A stretch of 64,000 nucleotides of DNA. Source: Odobenus rosmarus divergens. Its lineage: Eukaryota; Chordata; Mammalia; Carnivora; Odobenidae. A program made the position numbers and the translations under genes. Below the pieces are notes generated by a model, which saw only the letters and a list, made by a program, of their open reading frames with translations, had not been told where the DNA came from and made no database searches. This document shows positions 39,329 through 50,554 of this stretch, one piece after another. The stretch covers positions 5,471,387 to 5,535,386 of the forward strand of contig NW_004450276.1 of NCBI RefSeq assembly GCF_000321225.1. The letters run 5' to 3'. Position 1 is the stretch's first letter. The number at the start of each line of letters is the position of its first letter.

Positions 39329-39505
39329 TGTCATACAATTTTTATTAGGTGGTAATGTGGTAAATAATATAAAATGTTTTCATTCTTTGCAAAACGGGTA
39401 TTTTTATATGTATGGTCTGAGAGGTAATTGAGGGCTTTGAAAGGGTATTTGATTTTCCATAATTTAAAAAATTTTAACATTTTAAAATCTTTTATTTCCC
39501 AATAG

Positions 39506-39585
39506 CTTGCTATGGCATTGTTCAAGTACCCACTGGACCATGGTTTTGCAGGAAATGTGAATCTCAGGAGAGAGCAGCCAGAGTG
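39506..39585 (+). CDS. MLLT10: MLLT10 (AF10) second coding exon
   Basis: Eighty bases complete codon 54 (Ala) and encode residues 55-80: CYGIVQVPTGPWFCRKCESQ and on to Val80. It supplies the remaining zinc ligands of the first PHD finger (Cys55, Cys68, Cys71) and the Trp66 before the last Cys pair. The acceptor is CCCAATAG at 39498-39505 and the donor GTAAGA starts at 39586. The exon ends in phase 0. The next expected residues (Arg-Cys-Glu-Leu-Cys) were not found in the rest of the window. Identity is certain from family knowledge. Confidence 0.96.
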
Positions 39586-40292
39586 GTAAGAACTGTTTAT
39601 CAAAAACATTAAAATACTTCAATGAGAAAAAAAAAAACTTCAGTGAGTAGCTTAGGATGCAACACACTTAGTTTCAGTTTGAAGGGTTTTCAGTCTTTTG
39701 TTCAAATATTGAATTTGGGCCGATTATTGACTTAACAGTTTTAAACCAGTTTTATAAACTGTGAAAAACAAATTGAACCACATAAGTATTTGTTGAGGGA
39801 TACTTTGAATGGATAAAACATAAAGTTGTATTTGGGCTTTAGCTCTACCTACTATTTTGAAGGGTTAAATTGGCAGTAGAACATAAGGAAATTAAGGTAA
39901 TAATTCTGCTAGGTTTTGCTGAATGAATAAAAAAACGCAAGAGTTTAACCACAGTATTCTTTTTACTGCATCTGCACGTGTATAGTTTAACTTTGAATGC
40001 TCAGTATTTTTACACATTCAGTTCTTTTGGCAAAGCAACATAAAAATTTTCCTTTCTTATTGTCCCGCTACCTTCTTTGTGAACACTTTTGTAAACCTCT
40101 TGTAGTCATGAGGGAGGTATGTTTATTTGTGTGGTCCAAAGCGTTTTTTTCAATTGAACTTCTGGAAATAACAGGGAGAAATAGATTTAATCTTCATAAT
40201 CACTTAAAAGTATTACCATTTGCCGTGTGATAGTTCCTTCTTTTTGGTGTTGGCTAGAGAATTTGACAGAGGTAGAAAACAAACATTTGAAC

Positions 40293-40483
40293 TTTTTTTT
40301 TTTTAAAGATTTTATTTGACAGAGAGACACAGCAAGAGCAGGAACACAAGCAGGGGGAGCGGGGGAGGGAGAAGCAGGCCTCCCGCTGAGCAGGGAGCCC
40401 GATGTGGGGCTCGATCCCAGGACCCTGGGATCATGACCTGAGCCGAAGGCAGACGCTTAACGATTGAGCCACCCAGGCACCCC
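40293..40483 (-). mobile_element. Can-SINE
   Basis: Antisense copy flanked by the duplication ACATTTGAACT at 40282-40292 and 40485-40495. Confidence 0.95.
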
Positions 40484-41260
40484 AACATTTGAACTACCTA
40501 CATATGTAGCATGGAAGCTTTTATTTTTGCCTAGGCAATTTTTGATCAGAAATAATGGCTGAGTAGCCTGTCTAGGATTGTGAGACTCAGAGCAGTATTC
40601 TGTTCATATGTTTCATTTGTGTGTGAGAATGCACTGTAGCAGAATTATAGCTATATTAGCAGCATTACAATAACGGGAAATAGTAAGTAGAGGGTGAAAT
40701 CAATAATACAAAGCTCAGGACTTGATGTATGCATAGGTCTCCTTTTTGTTTTTTCCTCTTTGTAGCATGTTATGGTTTTGGAGTTGATGGGTCACCAAGC
40801 CAAGGAAGTTATGCTTTAATTCATTAGTAAACACTGATTGTAAGGTGAGGCTGTTCCAGGGGATGTCACAGTAGATTCAAAGCCAGAGAAAGATTAGAAA
40901 ATAGGAAGGTAGATACCAAGAGGGAAGATAAAGAGGTCTGTGAATGGGGAGTGGTAGAATGCCAGTATTATTTGCCTTAAATGCCACTTATTGCCTGTTT
41001 TTAATTCCTTTATTCTTTCGGAGGGTATGGTCAAGATATCAAGGTGAATTAAGGTAGTTATCTTACAAGGTATATTGAATAACACATTTTATTGGCTTTA
41101 TTTCTTAGGATGTGGGGCCATTCAAGGTTTTAAAGAAGAGGTGCAACTTCCTTTAATTTCTTATAGCGTACAGTTATAAAAGATAAGGTCCTTTGTAAGA
41201 AAGAAAAACTGATTATAAGCTTAAATGAGCAGAGAGAGGGCATTTTATATTTTTTATTTT

Positions 41261-41465
41261 ATTTTATTATTATTTTTTAGATTTTATTTATTAATTTGAC
41301 AGAGAGAGACACAGTGAGGGAGGGAAAACAAGCAGGGGGAGCGGGGGAGGGAGAAGCAGGCCTCCTGCGGAGCAGGGAGCCGGATGTGGGGCTCAATCCC
41401 AGGACCCTGGGATCAGGACCTGAGCCGAAGGCAGACGCCCAGCGACTGAGCCACCCAGGCGCCCC
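41261..41465 (-). mobile_element. Can-SINE
   Basis: Antisense copy with head GAGCCACCCAGGCGCCCC. The flanking ATATTTTTTATTT (about 41247 and 41466) is the likely target-site duplication. Confidence 0.93.
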
Positions 41466-41667
41466 ATATTTTTTATTTATTTTTTTAAGATTTTATTTTT
41501 AAGGGGCACCTGGGTGGTGCAGTTGGCTAAAGCATCTGACTCTTGGTTTTGGCTCAGGTTGTGTTCTCAGCACGGGCTGTTCTTAGGTCATGTTCTCAGC
41601 AGTGGGCTCCATGCTCAGCATTGGGCTCTGCACTCAGTGTGGAGTCTGCTCAAGATTCTCTCTCTGG

Positions 41668-41870
41668 GGGGCGCCTGGGTGGCTCAGTTGGTTAAGCGAC
41701 TGCCTTCGGCTCAAGTCATGATCCTGGAGTCCCGGGATCGAGTCCCACATCAGGCTCCCTGCTCAGCAAGGAGCCTGCTTCTCCCTCTGACCCTCCCCCG
41801 TCTCATGTACTCTCTCTCTCTCATTCTCGCGCTCTCAAATAAATAAATAAATCTTAAAAAAAAAAAAAAA
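41668..41870 (+). mobile_element. Can-SINE nested, first insertion
   Basis: Sense copy with full head and poly-A tail, flanked by a GATTCTCTCTCTGG duplication (41654-41667 and 41871-41884). Confidence 0.92.
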
Positions 41871-41884
41871 GATTCTCTCTCTGG

Positions 41885-42054
41885 GCTCCCGGGTGGCTCA
41901 GTCAGTTGAGTGTGTCCCTTCTGCTCAAGTCAGGATCCTGGGGTCCTGGGATCGAGCTCTGTGTGGGGCTCCTGCTCAGCGGGGAGTCTGCTTCCCCCTT
42001 CTCCCCCTCCATTCTCTCTCTCTTTCAAATAAAATATTTAAAGGAAGAAAAAAA
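41885..42054 (+). mobile_element. Can-SINE nested, second insertion
   Basis: Sense copy with a diverged head (CTCCCGGGTGGCTCAGTCAG) and AAATAAAATATTTAAAGG tail, more mutated than its neighbour. Confidence 0.85.
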
Positions 42055-42136
42055 GATTGTGTCCCTCTGCCCCTCCCTGCCCTTCCCCCTGCTTGCTCGT
42101 GCGCACGCTCTCAGATAAATAAAATCTTAAAGAGAA

Positions 42137-42277
42137 CACAATCATGGGGAGTGGAAGTGGGAGAAGCAGGCTCCCCACTTAGCGGGGAGCCCCATGTGGG
42201 GCTTGTCCCCAGGACCCTGGGATCATGACCTGAGCCGTGAAGGCAGATTCTTAATGACTGAGCCACCCAGGTGCCCC
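42137..42277 (-). mobile_element. Can-SINE, tail-truncated
   Basis: Antisense copy that keeps body and head (GAGCCACCCAGGTGCCCC) but lacks the poly-T tail. Confidence 0.88.
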
Positions 42278-42296
42278 AAAGATTTGATTTGATTTG

Positions 42297-42487
42297 ATTT
42301 TTTTAAAGATTTCACCTATTTATCTGACAGACACAGTGAGAGAGGGAACACAAGCAGGTGGAGTGGGAGAGGGAGAAGCAGGCTTCCCACTGAGCAGGGA
42401 GCCCGATGCGGGGCTCAATCCCAGGACCCTGGGATCATGACCTGAGCCGAAGGCAGACGCTTAATGACTGAGCGACCCAGGCGCCCC
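42297..42487 (-). mobile_element. Can-SINE
   Basis: Antisense copy with the head mutated to GAGCGACCCAGGCGCCCC. Confidence 0.93.
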
Positions 42488-42494
42488 TGAAGAT

Positions 42495-42693
42495 TTTTTT
42501 TTTTTTAAGATTTTATTCATTTGAGAGAGAGAAGGAGAGAGGGAGTGTGCACAAGCAGGGGGGAGAGGCAGAGGGGAGGGAGAAGCAGACTCCCCACTGA
42601 GCAGGGAGCCCGACTGGGGCTCGATCCCAGGACCCTGAGATCATGACCTGAGCCGAAGGCAGATGCTTAAGGACTGAGCCACCCAGGCGCCCC
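42495..42693 (-). mobile_element. Can-SINE
   Basis: Antisense copy flanked by TGAAGAT repeats at 42488-42494 and 42698-42704. Confidence 0.93.
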
Positions 42694-43140
42694 ATGCTGA
42701 AGATATTTTATTAGGCCTTAAAACTGTTTGGGTACCATTGTCTGCTGGTTAGAGGTTAAAACTCTGATGACTATTTTGTATTTAATGAGTATTCTTAATT
42801 ACCACAGGCTGAAGAGACTTACTAGAAATGTTATATATTTATATACTTTTAATGGGTTAAAGAGGATATGTTACATTTTAAATATTCTACTTTGAAAACA
42901 TGGTGAGTGGATTGTGCAAAAGAATAAAATGGCCAAAAGCCCATTAAGAATTTGCATTATTTAGGTATTGCTATTCTAGCTCTAAATGAAAAGACTATTT
43001 TCTACAGGAGGTGAGATGTAACTTTTTCTACTGTTCTGCCTCTTTTTACTGTAGTTCTTCCTGGCTTAACATTGTCAGGGAAGAACTGCTGGATGGAATG
43101 TAAATCAAAATTCCAGCGATTGACCTAGGGTTTGCCCATT

Positions 43141-43330
43141 TTGTTTTTTTTAAGATTTTATTTATTTGACACAGGGAGAGAGAGAGCACAGGCAGGGGGA
43201 GCGGCAGGCAGAGGGAGAAGCAGGCGCCGATCAAGGAGCCCAGTGTGGGGCTCCATCCCAGGACCTCCTGGGATCATGACCCAAGCTGAAGGCAGATGCT
43301 TAACTGACTCTGAGCCACCCTGGCTCCCCC
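43141..43330 (-). mobile_element. Can-SINE
   Basis: Antisense copy with a diverged head (GAGCCACCCTGGCTCCCC). Confidence 0.9.
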
Positions 43331-43832
43331 ACATTTTATTTTTTAATTTTTGCTTAATGAAGTTATATAATGCAAAGAAAGTCACTATAAATCTTTAAAA
43401 CCATGTGAACTATATACTTAACTGTATTATGTATTTACGTTTAATTTTATTAAGTAAAATTATATGAATAGATATTTGTCATAAATAGGTATGGATATAG
43501 AACATGTAATAAATATTCCCCACCCAGAATGAACTAAGGTGGATTCTTCATATTTGCCCCAAATCTTGCCTCCTTCTTAAAATAATAAATAAAAAAATTA
43601 AGTTGAAATACTTTTTGTACTCTCCCCAGTCTGAGTCATCCATTATCCTTTTAGTGTCTGTTAGGACCATCTCTCTCTCTTTTTTCTTTCCAGTTTCATT
43701 GGGATATAATTGACCTGTGACATTGTATGATTTAAGGTATACAATGTAATGATTTATATATATATATACACATATATTGCAAAATGATTACTAAAATGAG
43801 TTTAACATCTATTCTCACATAGTTGCAATTTT

Positions 43833-43989
43833 TTTTTTTAAGATTTTATTTATTTGAGAGAGAGGTAGCAAGAGAGAGCACTAATGGGTTAGGGTGGGTT
43901 GGTTGGGTGGGGAGGAGGGACAGAGGGAGAGGGAGAAGCCCGCTCCCCGCAAAGGCAGATGCTTAACCAACTGAGCCACCCAGGCGCCC
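43833..43989 (-). mobile_element. Can-SINE with internal deletion
   Basis: Antisense copy, shorter than normal between the GA-rich part and the head, flanked by TTGCAATTTTT (43823 and about 43990). Confidence 0.9.
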
Positions 43990-44017
43990 TTGCAATTTTT
44001 TCTTTTGATGAGAAGTA

Positions 44018-44189
44018 TTTTTTTTTTTTAAAGATTTTATTTGACAGAGACACAGCGAGGGAGGGAACACAAGCAGGGGGAGTGGGAGAGGGAGAAGCAG
44101 GCTTCCTGCGTGGGGCTCAGTCCCAGGACCCTGGGATCATGACCTGAGCCAAAGGCAGACACTTAACGACTGAGCCACCCAGGCACCCC
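44018..44189 (-). mobile_element. Can-SINE
   Basis: Antisense copy flanked by the 10-base duplication TTGATGAGAA (44005-44014 and 44190-44199). Confidence 0.94.
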
Positions 44190-44217
44190 TTGATGAGAAC
44201 TTTTAAGATTTATTCTT

Positions 44218-44311
44218 GGGGCACCTGTTTGGCTCAGTTGGTAGAGTATAGGACTCTTAATCTCACGGTTGTGAGTTCAAGCCCCATGTTGGGTGTAAAG
44301 TTTACTTACAC
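44218..44311 (+). mobile_element. Short tRNA-Lys-type SINE
   Basis: Sense copy made of little more than the tRNA-like part (CTCAGTTGGTAGAGTATAGG, then GTTCAAGCCCCATGTTGGGT and GTTTACTTA). This is the older carnivore SINE form that still resembles a tRNA. It is not a functional tRNA gene. Confidence 0.88.
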
Positions 44312-44534
44312 ACAGAACTTTCATATACACAATACAGTATTGTTAGTCATAGTCACCATGCTATATATTCCACTCCCAGAATTTACCGTATAACTGAAAG
44401 TTTCTACCTTTTGATCGACCACCACACACCTTTTCCCCACCCACCATCCACTGCCTTTGGCAACCGCCACTCAGTTTTCTGTTTCTATGAGACTGGTTCT
44501 TTTAGATTCCAAACGTACGTGAGGTCATATAGTA

Positions 44535-45017
44535 CAGACGGTCCCCTGACTTAGGATTTTTTGACTTTACCGTGCTGTGAGAGCAGTATGTATTCAGAAG
44601 AAACCATATTTCAAATCTTATTTTTTGATCTTTTCCCAGACTAGTGATACGCGGTACAATACGCTTGTGATGCTGGGCAGCGGCAGCTAGCCAGCGCTGC
44701 CAGTCAGCTGCCAACTCGATCAGGAGGGCAAACAACAGATACCTTAGGGCCATTCTCTACCCTTACAAGCACTCTGTTTTTCACTTTTAGTGCAGTCGTC
44801 AATAAATTACATAAGGTATTCAACACTTTATTATAAAATAGGATCTGCGTTAAGATGATTTTGCTCAGCTGTAAGTTAAGTATTGTGAGCACATTTCACA
44901 CTAGGCTAGGCTATGATATTTGGTAGGTTAGGTGTATTAAATACATTTTCAACTTACGATATTTTCAACTTATGGGTTTATTTGGACATAACTCCATTGT
45001 ACACTGAGGAAGATCTG
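44535..45017 (+). mobile_element. Tigger-like (TcMar) DNA transposon remnant
   Basis: Begins CAGACGGTCCCCTGACTTAG and ends AGGAAGATCTG. The termini are imperfect inverted repeats and a TA dinucleotide flanks each side (44533-44534, 45018-45019), the Tc1/mariner signature. Internal phrases (GATGCTGGGCAGCGGCAGC, GGTTAGGTGTATTAAATACA) match my memory of a non-autonomous mammalian Tigger family; the exact subfamily is not assigned. It sits inside the older L1 3' region. Confidence 0.8.
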
Positions 45018-45446
45018 TATTTGTCTAATTTGTTTCACTTAGCATAACGCCTTCCATCTGTGTTGTTGCTAACAGCATGATTTCCTTCTTTTTTATGGCC
45101 AAATAATATTCCTGTGTGTGTGTGTGTGTGTGTGTGTATCTCCTGGTCTATGTTTTTATACTGCATATATGTATTTATAAGTATCATTTAGTATTATAGG
45201 AATGGCATCGTATTGTATATATATATTCTGCAACTTGTGATATAGCTGTATTAATACATACTGATTTAGTTCATTCTTTATCTGCTTTTTAGTGTTTTGT
45301 CACAGAATGTACCACAATTTAATTTTTTAATTTTTGTTTTTAAATTTAATTTCTTTATTGATTGTCCTTTAGGTTTCTGATTTTTCACAATAACAAATAG
45401 TGCTGCAGTGAACATATACGTAGACATAATGAAGCTTGGTGTTTTC

Positions 45447-45625
45447 GTTTTTTAAAGAGATAGTGGGGGGAGGGGCAGAAAGATAGGGAGAGAGAAAGAA
45501 AAACAGCTCCACGCCAAGTGCGGAGCCCAATGGTGGGACTCGATCTCACAGTAGTGAGATCATGAGCTGAGCTGAAATCAAATTAGGGGTCAGATGCTTA
45601 ACCAACTGAACCACCCAGGTGTCCC
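45447..45625 (-). mobile_element. Can-SINE, diverged
   Basis: Antisense copy with a diverged head (AACCACCCAGGTGTCCC), flanked by AAGCTTGGTGTTTT duplications (about 45432 and 45629). Confidence 0.9.
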
Positions 45626-45818
45626 AGAAAGCTTGGTGTTTTTAAAACATGTAATCTGAGAGTCTGTATTAATAGGCAGGTTTTAATTTGTTTACATTAT
45701 AATAGTGACTGGTATATTTGGGCTTATTTCAAAAACTTTATTTTCTGTTTTCTATTTACCATGCCTTTTTTCTTTCTCTTTTCCTTCAGTTGAAGTGATT
45801 GAATGTTCTTTATTCGTT

Positions 45819-46015
45819 TTTTTTTAAACATTTTTTTTAAGAATTTTATTTATTTATTTGAGAGACAGAGAGAACACAAGTGGGGTGAAGGGCAGAGGGA
45901 GAAGCAGACTCCCCGCTGAGCAGGGAGCCTGATGGCGGGGCTTGATCCCAAGACTCTGGGATCATGACCTGAGCCCAAGGCAGATGCTTAACTGACTGAG
46001 CCACCCAGGTGCCCC
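45819..46015 (-). mobile_element. Can-SINE
   Basis: Antisense copy with full tail and head. Confidence 0.94.
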
Positions 46016-46225
46016 ATTCCTTTTTTTTTTTTTTTTAATCCCTGTGTTGATTTGGAGAGTATATATTCTATTTCTTTTCTGTTAGTGATTGCCCTAAAAT
46101 TTTAATGTGCATACTTTGTATTTTTAATGAGTCAAAAAGTAATATAACCAAAGATCTCAGGATTCCTTGTATTCACTGTTTTCCTTGCGAAATCTGTTAT
46201 TGTCTGTATTTTAATTCCATCTGAT

Positions 46226-46375
46226 TTATTTGTTTGTTTGAAGGGGGGAGGGTGAGAGGGAGAGAGAGAATCCCAAGCAGGCGCCACTCCCGCGTGAATT
46301 GGATGTGGGGCTCGCTCTCACAACCCTGAGATCGTGACATGAGATGAAATCAAGAGTCGGACGCTTAACTGACCC
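46226..46375 (-). mobile_element. Can-SINE, diverged and head-truncated
   Basis: Antisense copy of an older subtype (CAACCCTGAGATCGTGACAT, AAATCAAGAGTCGGACGCTT) that ends before the usual head. Confidence 0.8.
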
Positions 46376-46456
46376 CAAATTCCACCTTCCTTTTAATTTC
46401 CCAAATTAGTAGTTGTGTGTGTGTTTTAAAAAATTTTTTAAATTTAATTTTTAAAT

Positions 46457-46648
46457 TTATTTTTTTTAAGATTTTATTTATTTGAGAGAGAGTGTGAGGG
46501 AGAGAGAGAAGGAGCAGGGAGAGGGGCAGAGGGAGAAGCAGACTCCCCACTGAGCAGGGAGCCCGATGCAGGGCTCCATCCCAGGACCCTGGGATCATGA
46601 CCTGAGCTAAAGGCAGATGCTTAACCGACTGAGCCACCCAGGTGCCCC
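46457..46648 (-). mobile_element. Can-SINE
   Basis: Antisense copy with standard tail, GA tract and head. Confidence 0.94.
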
Positions 46649-47149
46649 AGTTGTTTTTTAATAGGTATTTGTAATTTAGACCTAAGATTACTGAAGTTTT
46701 GCTCAACTGTTTGTTTCCCTTGCTGCTTTATGGGTCATTTCCTTTTTTTTTTTTTTTAATTACACAGTTCTAGTGTTCCCCTCCAGAGTCTTTGCCTGGT
46801 AAGTAGTAAGCAAGCTATATTAGTCTTTTTATGTCTAAGAATGTTATTATTTTGCTCTCATCTATGCTAGTTTGAGTTCTAGAGTCATAGTTGTTTTCCT
46901 GTAAGTAAAGATCTTATTCTAGTTTGTCTTCTGGTATCTAATTGTGGTAAACAGAAAATCTGTTGACATAGTGCTTATCCTGCTTCAAAGTTGATTTGCT
47001 TTTTCATTCTGTGGACTCAATGTTTTTTTCCATCTTGGAAAATTTTCTGCTCGCTCTCCAAGTATCACCTTATTTAATTTTTTTCTGGAACTGTTACTTA
47101 GGTGTATGCTTGGGATTCTTGTTCTTCATGTATTTTGTTACTTAAAAAA

Positions 47150-47349
47150 AAAATTTTTTTTTAAAGATTTTATTTATTTATTTGAGAGAGAGAGAATGAG
47201 AGATAGAGAGCATGAGAGGGAAGAGGGTCAGAGGGAGAAGCAGACTCCCTGCTGAGCAGGGAGCCCGATGTGGGACTCAATCCCGGGACTCCAGGATCAT
47301 GACCTGAGCCGAAGGCAGTCACTTAACCAACTGAGCCACCCAGGCGCCC
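47150..47349 (-). mobile_element. Can-SINE
   Basis: Antisense copy with long GA-rich tract and intact head. Confidence 0.94.
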
Positions 47350-47368
47350 GCTTTTAAAAAATTCTTTT

Positions 47369-47549
47369 GGAAGATTTTATTTGAGAGGGAGAGAGAGTGA
47401 GAGTGATCTTGCACACAAGCAAGAGCAGGGAGAGGGAGAAACAGACCCCCGCTGAGCAGGGAGCCCGACCTTGGGCTCGATCCCGGGATCCTGGGATCAT
47501 GACCTGAGCCGAAGGCAGACGCTTAACGGACTGAGCCACCCAGGCACCC
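47369..47549 (-). mobile_element. Can-SINE
   Basis: Antisense copy with a short tail and head GAGCCACCCAGGCACCC. Confidence 0.93.
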
Positions 47550-47792
47550 TTCTTTGTCTTTTAATTTCTCTTTCATGTTTTCTATTTTATCTCTCCATTA
47601 TGGATAATCTCTTTAGCTCTGTCTTGAAATTTATGCTTGTTGTTAACCCAGTCAGTGAATTTCTTTTCTGAGTAAATCATACCTACAATTTCTATTTTAT
47701 TTTTCAATTTGCCTTTTTTTCCCCATAATACTTTGCTATTTTTGCCTTATGGATGATATTCCTTTATTATTTGAACATTTATTTATTCATTT

Positions 47793-47950
47793 ATTTTTAA
47801 AAAAGATTTTATTCATAGAGAGAGAGAGGCAGAGGGAGAAGCAGGCTCCCTGCTGAGCAGGGAGCCTGATGCGGGACTCGATCCCAGGACCCTGGGATCA
47901 TGACCTGAGCTGAAGGCAGACGCTTAACCATCTGAGCCACCCAGGCGCCC
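47793..47950 (-). mobile_element. Can-SINE, short
   Basis: Antisense copy flanked by TTATTTGAAC (about 47767 and 47951-47960). Confidence 0.92.
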
Positions 47951-47981
47951 TTATTTGAACTTTTAAAACATACTTATTTTA

Positions 47982-48079
47982 GGGGCACCTGGCTGGGTCA
48001 CTTGGTGGAGCATGCGACTCTTGATCTCAAAGTCTTGAGTTCAAGTCCCACGTTGGGCATAGAGATTACTAAAAAAAAC
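47982..48079 (+). mobile_element. Short tRNA-Lys-type SINE
   Basis: Sense copy limited to the tRNA-like part (GGGGCACCTGGCTGGGTCAC, GAGTTCAAGTCCCACGTTGG, GAGATTACT) and an A-run. Confidence 0.88.
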
Positions 48080-48113
48080 TTATTTTAATACTTCAGAGAT
48101 TTTAGAATTCTTT

Positions 48114-48310
48114 TTTTTTTTAAATGTTAACTCTTTTTTTTTTAAGATTTTATTTATTTATTAGAGAGAATGAGAGATAGCACGAGAGGGAAGAGGGTCA
48201 GAGGGAGAAGCAGACTCCCCGCCGAGCAGGGAGCCCGATGTGGGACTCGATCCTGATCATGACCTGAGCCGAAGGCAGTCACTTAACCAACTGAGCCACT
48301 CAGGCGCCCC
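48114..48310 (-). mobile_element. Young Can-SINE with 19-bp perfect target-site duplication
   Basis: Antisense copy flanked by AGAGATTTTAGAATTCTTT at 48095-48113 and, identical, at 48311-48329. The perfect duplication suggests a relatively recent insertion. Confidence 0.96.
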
Positions 48311-50059
48311 AGAGATTTTAGAATTCTTTCATTTGTTTTGTTAACTCTGGTGGTAGACATCTTAATGTACTTTGTAATTTTTGGTTGTGAGCTAATCCTC
48401 AGGAGTTGTTGTCTTCTTTGGGTTCCTGTTCCTCTAGGAACACAGTGAAGATGTTGCTGTGGGGAGTTTGTGCGTTTGCGGTCTCTGAAGAACCATGTTT
48501 GGCCCCTAACAAAGATCAGATTACAGTAGCTTCTGCAAATCAGGAATTTACAAATTTACAAATTCTTTCATTTAAAAGGAGTTCAGAAGGCCTTTTAAAA
48601 CTTTTTGACAGCTCTGTGACATCATTTGGGGTCAGGCTTTTTTTTTGTCTTCCTGTTATGCCAACCTTAGCACATGGTTTTCGTTTTCAGGGTTGTCCCA
48701 CAGTCAGAGCATGGCAGCTGGAACTTCAGTCATTGTGACCTGCAGAAAGAAGTTCCAGGCAGAAGGGGGGGATGGTAAAGTTAAACTTCTTCTCTTAGGT
48801 TTTCCTGAAGTCCCAGTCGACAAGTTATGCTTAGTTTTACTGGCTTTTAATTGTTAGACTTCAAAATATGGGTCAGTTGAAGAACTGAATAAAATTGGTG
48901 TTTTGTTAGTAGGGAAGAACGGTAGAATGGTTTTGGGGTGGTAACCCGCCGACTCTGTCAGATTTTGCCTACTGAAGTTCACTGCTCCAGACTAATTTTT
49001 AAATTTGTTTCTTGACTGGAATCTGGTACCTTTTAGATAATGGATTTTGGGCCCCACACTCTCTCAGCATGGGCTTGAGTTTCTGGTTTTTCTAGAGTGA
49101 TCCCTCTCCTTATGTCCAGAACTAGCATCTCACTTCAGTGCAGTTTCTCTAGTCTTACTGGTCTAGGCCATGTTTTTCTCTAATAAATTCCCCTTTGGTT
49201 GTATAATAGGCCCTTAACAGCTCCTGTCCTTGTGCAGGGAACCCAGTTAGAAATTTTTTTGTCTGTGTGTCTAGGGTCTGTGCTAGTGTCATAGTTCCAA
49301 TCTCTAGGGGTATATATTAGATCTGATACCTTCATTGATTGCCTCAGCTTCAACTAATGTTCATCTTTTTAGCTTTTTTTTTTTATTTCTGCTACCTGGA
49401 AATTAACCTTTATCTACATAATTAAAAATCGCCTTCAAAGTTATTTATCTTCGATTTCTGAGTGCAAGAGGCAGTTGCAGTTTTAAAATTTCATAATTTT
49501 ATTTCTATACAAGCTGTTTAGCTTGCATACTTTAAATGGAATGCCTTCAGAGTTAAACATCTGCTAGCATTTTTTTCTCCTATTGCTGATTCATATTTAA
49601 TATTTGCCTTTGTAGCTTTAAAAGAGGTGCTTTTAGAAAGTTAACAGATTTAGTGCTTACCACCATAGATGAAATAGTAAATGGCCAATTTCCGTTGTCT
49701 CTCTTGATTCTTCTTTTACTATGAGAAAAGCCTAGCATGTCTGACATGAAATACGTGCTTAATACTTGTTTTATTCTTTTCTAACCTGCCTATGTAACTA
49801 GTAAGAGAAATGAAATCATAGGAATGTATTGATACCTTGCCCAGCATATGGTATCTATTTATTCCTTTTTTTAGATTAGATTTAATTTTTTTTTAAGATA
49901 TAATTTCTATGTTTATCAAAGTGATAAATGCATAGTCAAAGTCAGGTATTACTGAAAACTTCTCTCACACAAAGCAGTACCTTGCTGCTTGAACCCTAAT
50001 CTCATTTTTCAGAAGCAGCCTCTTTTGGCTGCTCCTTCTGGTATTTACTTGCATATATA

Positions 50060-50237
50060 TATTTTTTTAAGATTATTTATTTTTTAGAGAGAGCACAAGC
50101 AGGTGGAGTAGCAGGGAGAGGGAGAAGCAGGCTCCCCACTGAGCAGGGAGCCTGACATGGGGCTTGATCCCAGGACCCTGAGATTATGACCTAAGCTGAA
50201 GGCAGATACTTAACCAACTGAATCACCCAGGCACCCC
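50060..50237 (-). mobile_element. Can-SINE
   Basis: Antisense copy with head AATCACCCAGGCACCCC. Confidence 0.92.
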
Positions 50238-50342
50238 TGAAGTTTATTTTTCTTAGTAATCTCCAAACCTGGCATGGGAGTTTGAGCTCAATCCCAGGAT
50301 TAAGAGTTGTGTGCTCTACCAACTGAGCCAGCCAGGCGCCCC
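50238..50342 (-). mobile_element. Short tRNA-Lys-type SINE
   Basis: Antisense, older tRNA-like form (TTTGAGCTCAATCCCAGGAT, GTGCTCTACCAACTGAGCCA) abutting the previous copy. Confidence 0.88.
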
Positions 50343-50554
50343 TATAAGCAGCTTTTCTTGACGTATCAGTTTTAGTAGTTGCCTTTCAGTATATCACAAA
50401 TTTTCATTAAATCAGTGGTGTTAAACAGTAATATTTACACTATTATTACTATTTAAATATTTATTTGTGAGCCAAAAGTATACTGATTGTTTTCTTGTAT
50501 TTTTTTTAGTTCCCTGGGATTAATAATCTATTTTCATTTTCTTTGTATTTTTTT

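Larger units (their letters stand above)
35597..39505 (+). other. MLLT10: MLLT10 intron between coding exons 1 and 2
   Basis: Bounded by a GTAAAC donor and an acceptor ending CCCAATAG. The first 760 bases are still CpG island. The next 1.0 kb is unique AT-rich sequence. From about 37.4 kb onwards it is filled with an old L1 fragment and six Can-SINEs. Intron phase is 1, and the split codon 54 reads Ala. Confidence 0.9.
41503..42136 (+). mobile_element. Can-SINE split by two later insertions
   Basis: The head and body occupy 41503-41667. The CT-rich end and AAATAAAATCTTAAAG tail resume at about 42055-42136. Two other sense-strand copies lie between. Confidence 0.8.
43690..45440 (-). mobile_element. 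L1 3' region, antisense, interrupted by SINEs and a DNA transposon
   Basis: The pieces TTTCATTGGGATATAATTGA (about 43696), GTCATAGTCACCATGCTATA (44345), the CACTTAGCATAACGCC phrase (45036) and AGTGCTGCAGTGAACATATA (45398) are characteristic of old L1 3' ends read antisense. Three SINEs (43833, 44018, 44218) and a Tigger-like element (44535) interrupt it. It contains a TG run at 45115-45137. Confidence 0.75.
46680..47780 (-). mobile_element. Degenerate L1/HAL1-like sequence between SINEs
   Basis: Phrases such as TTATTATTTTGCTCTCATCT and TTAATTTCTCTTTCATGTTT resemble antisense L1/HAL1 coding remnants. They are too diverged to place within the element. Confidence 0.35.

Noticed and set aside
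40741..40830. Further MLLT10 exon after a pyrimidine-rich stretch ending TTTGTAG
   Set aside because: The following sequence does not encode the expected Arg-Cys-Glu-Leu-Cys continuation of AF10 and has no suitable donor.
44218..44311. tRNA gene
   Set aside because: The tRNA-like box sequences belong to short tRNA-Lys-derived SINEs, several of which occur here with tails and target-site duplications. The cloverleaf is degenerate.
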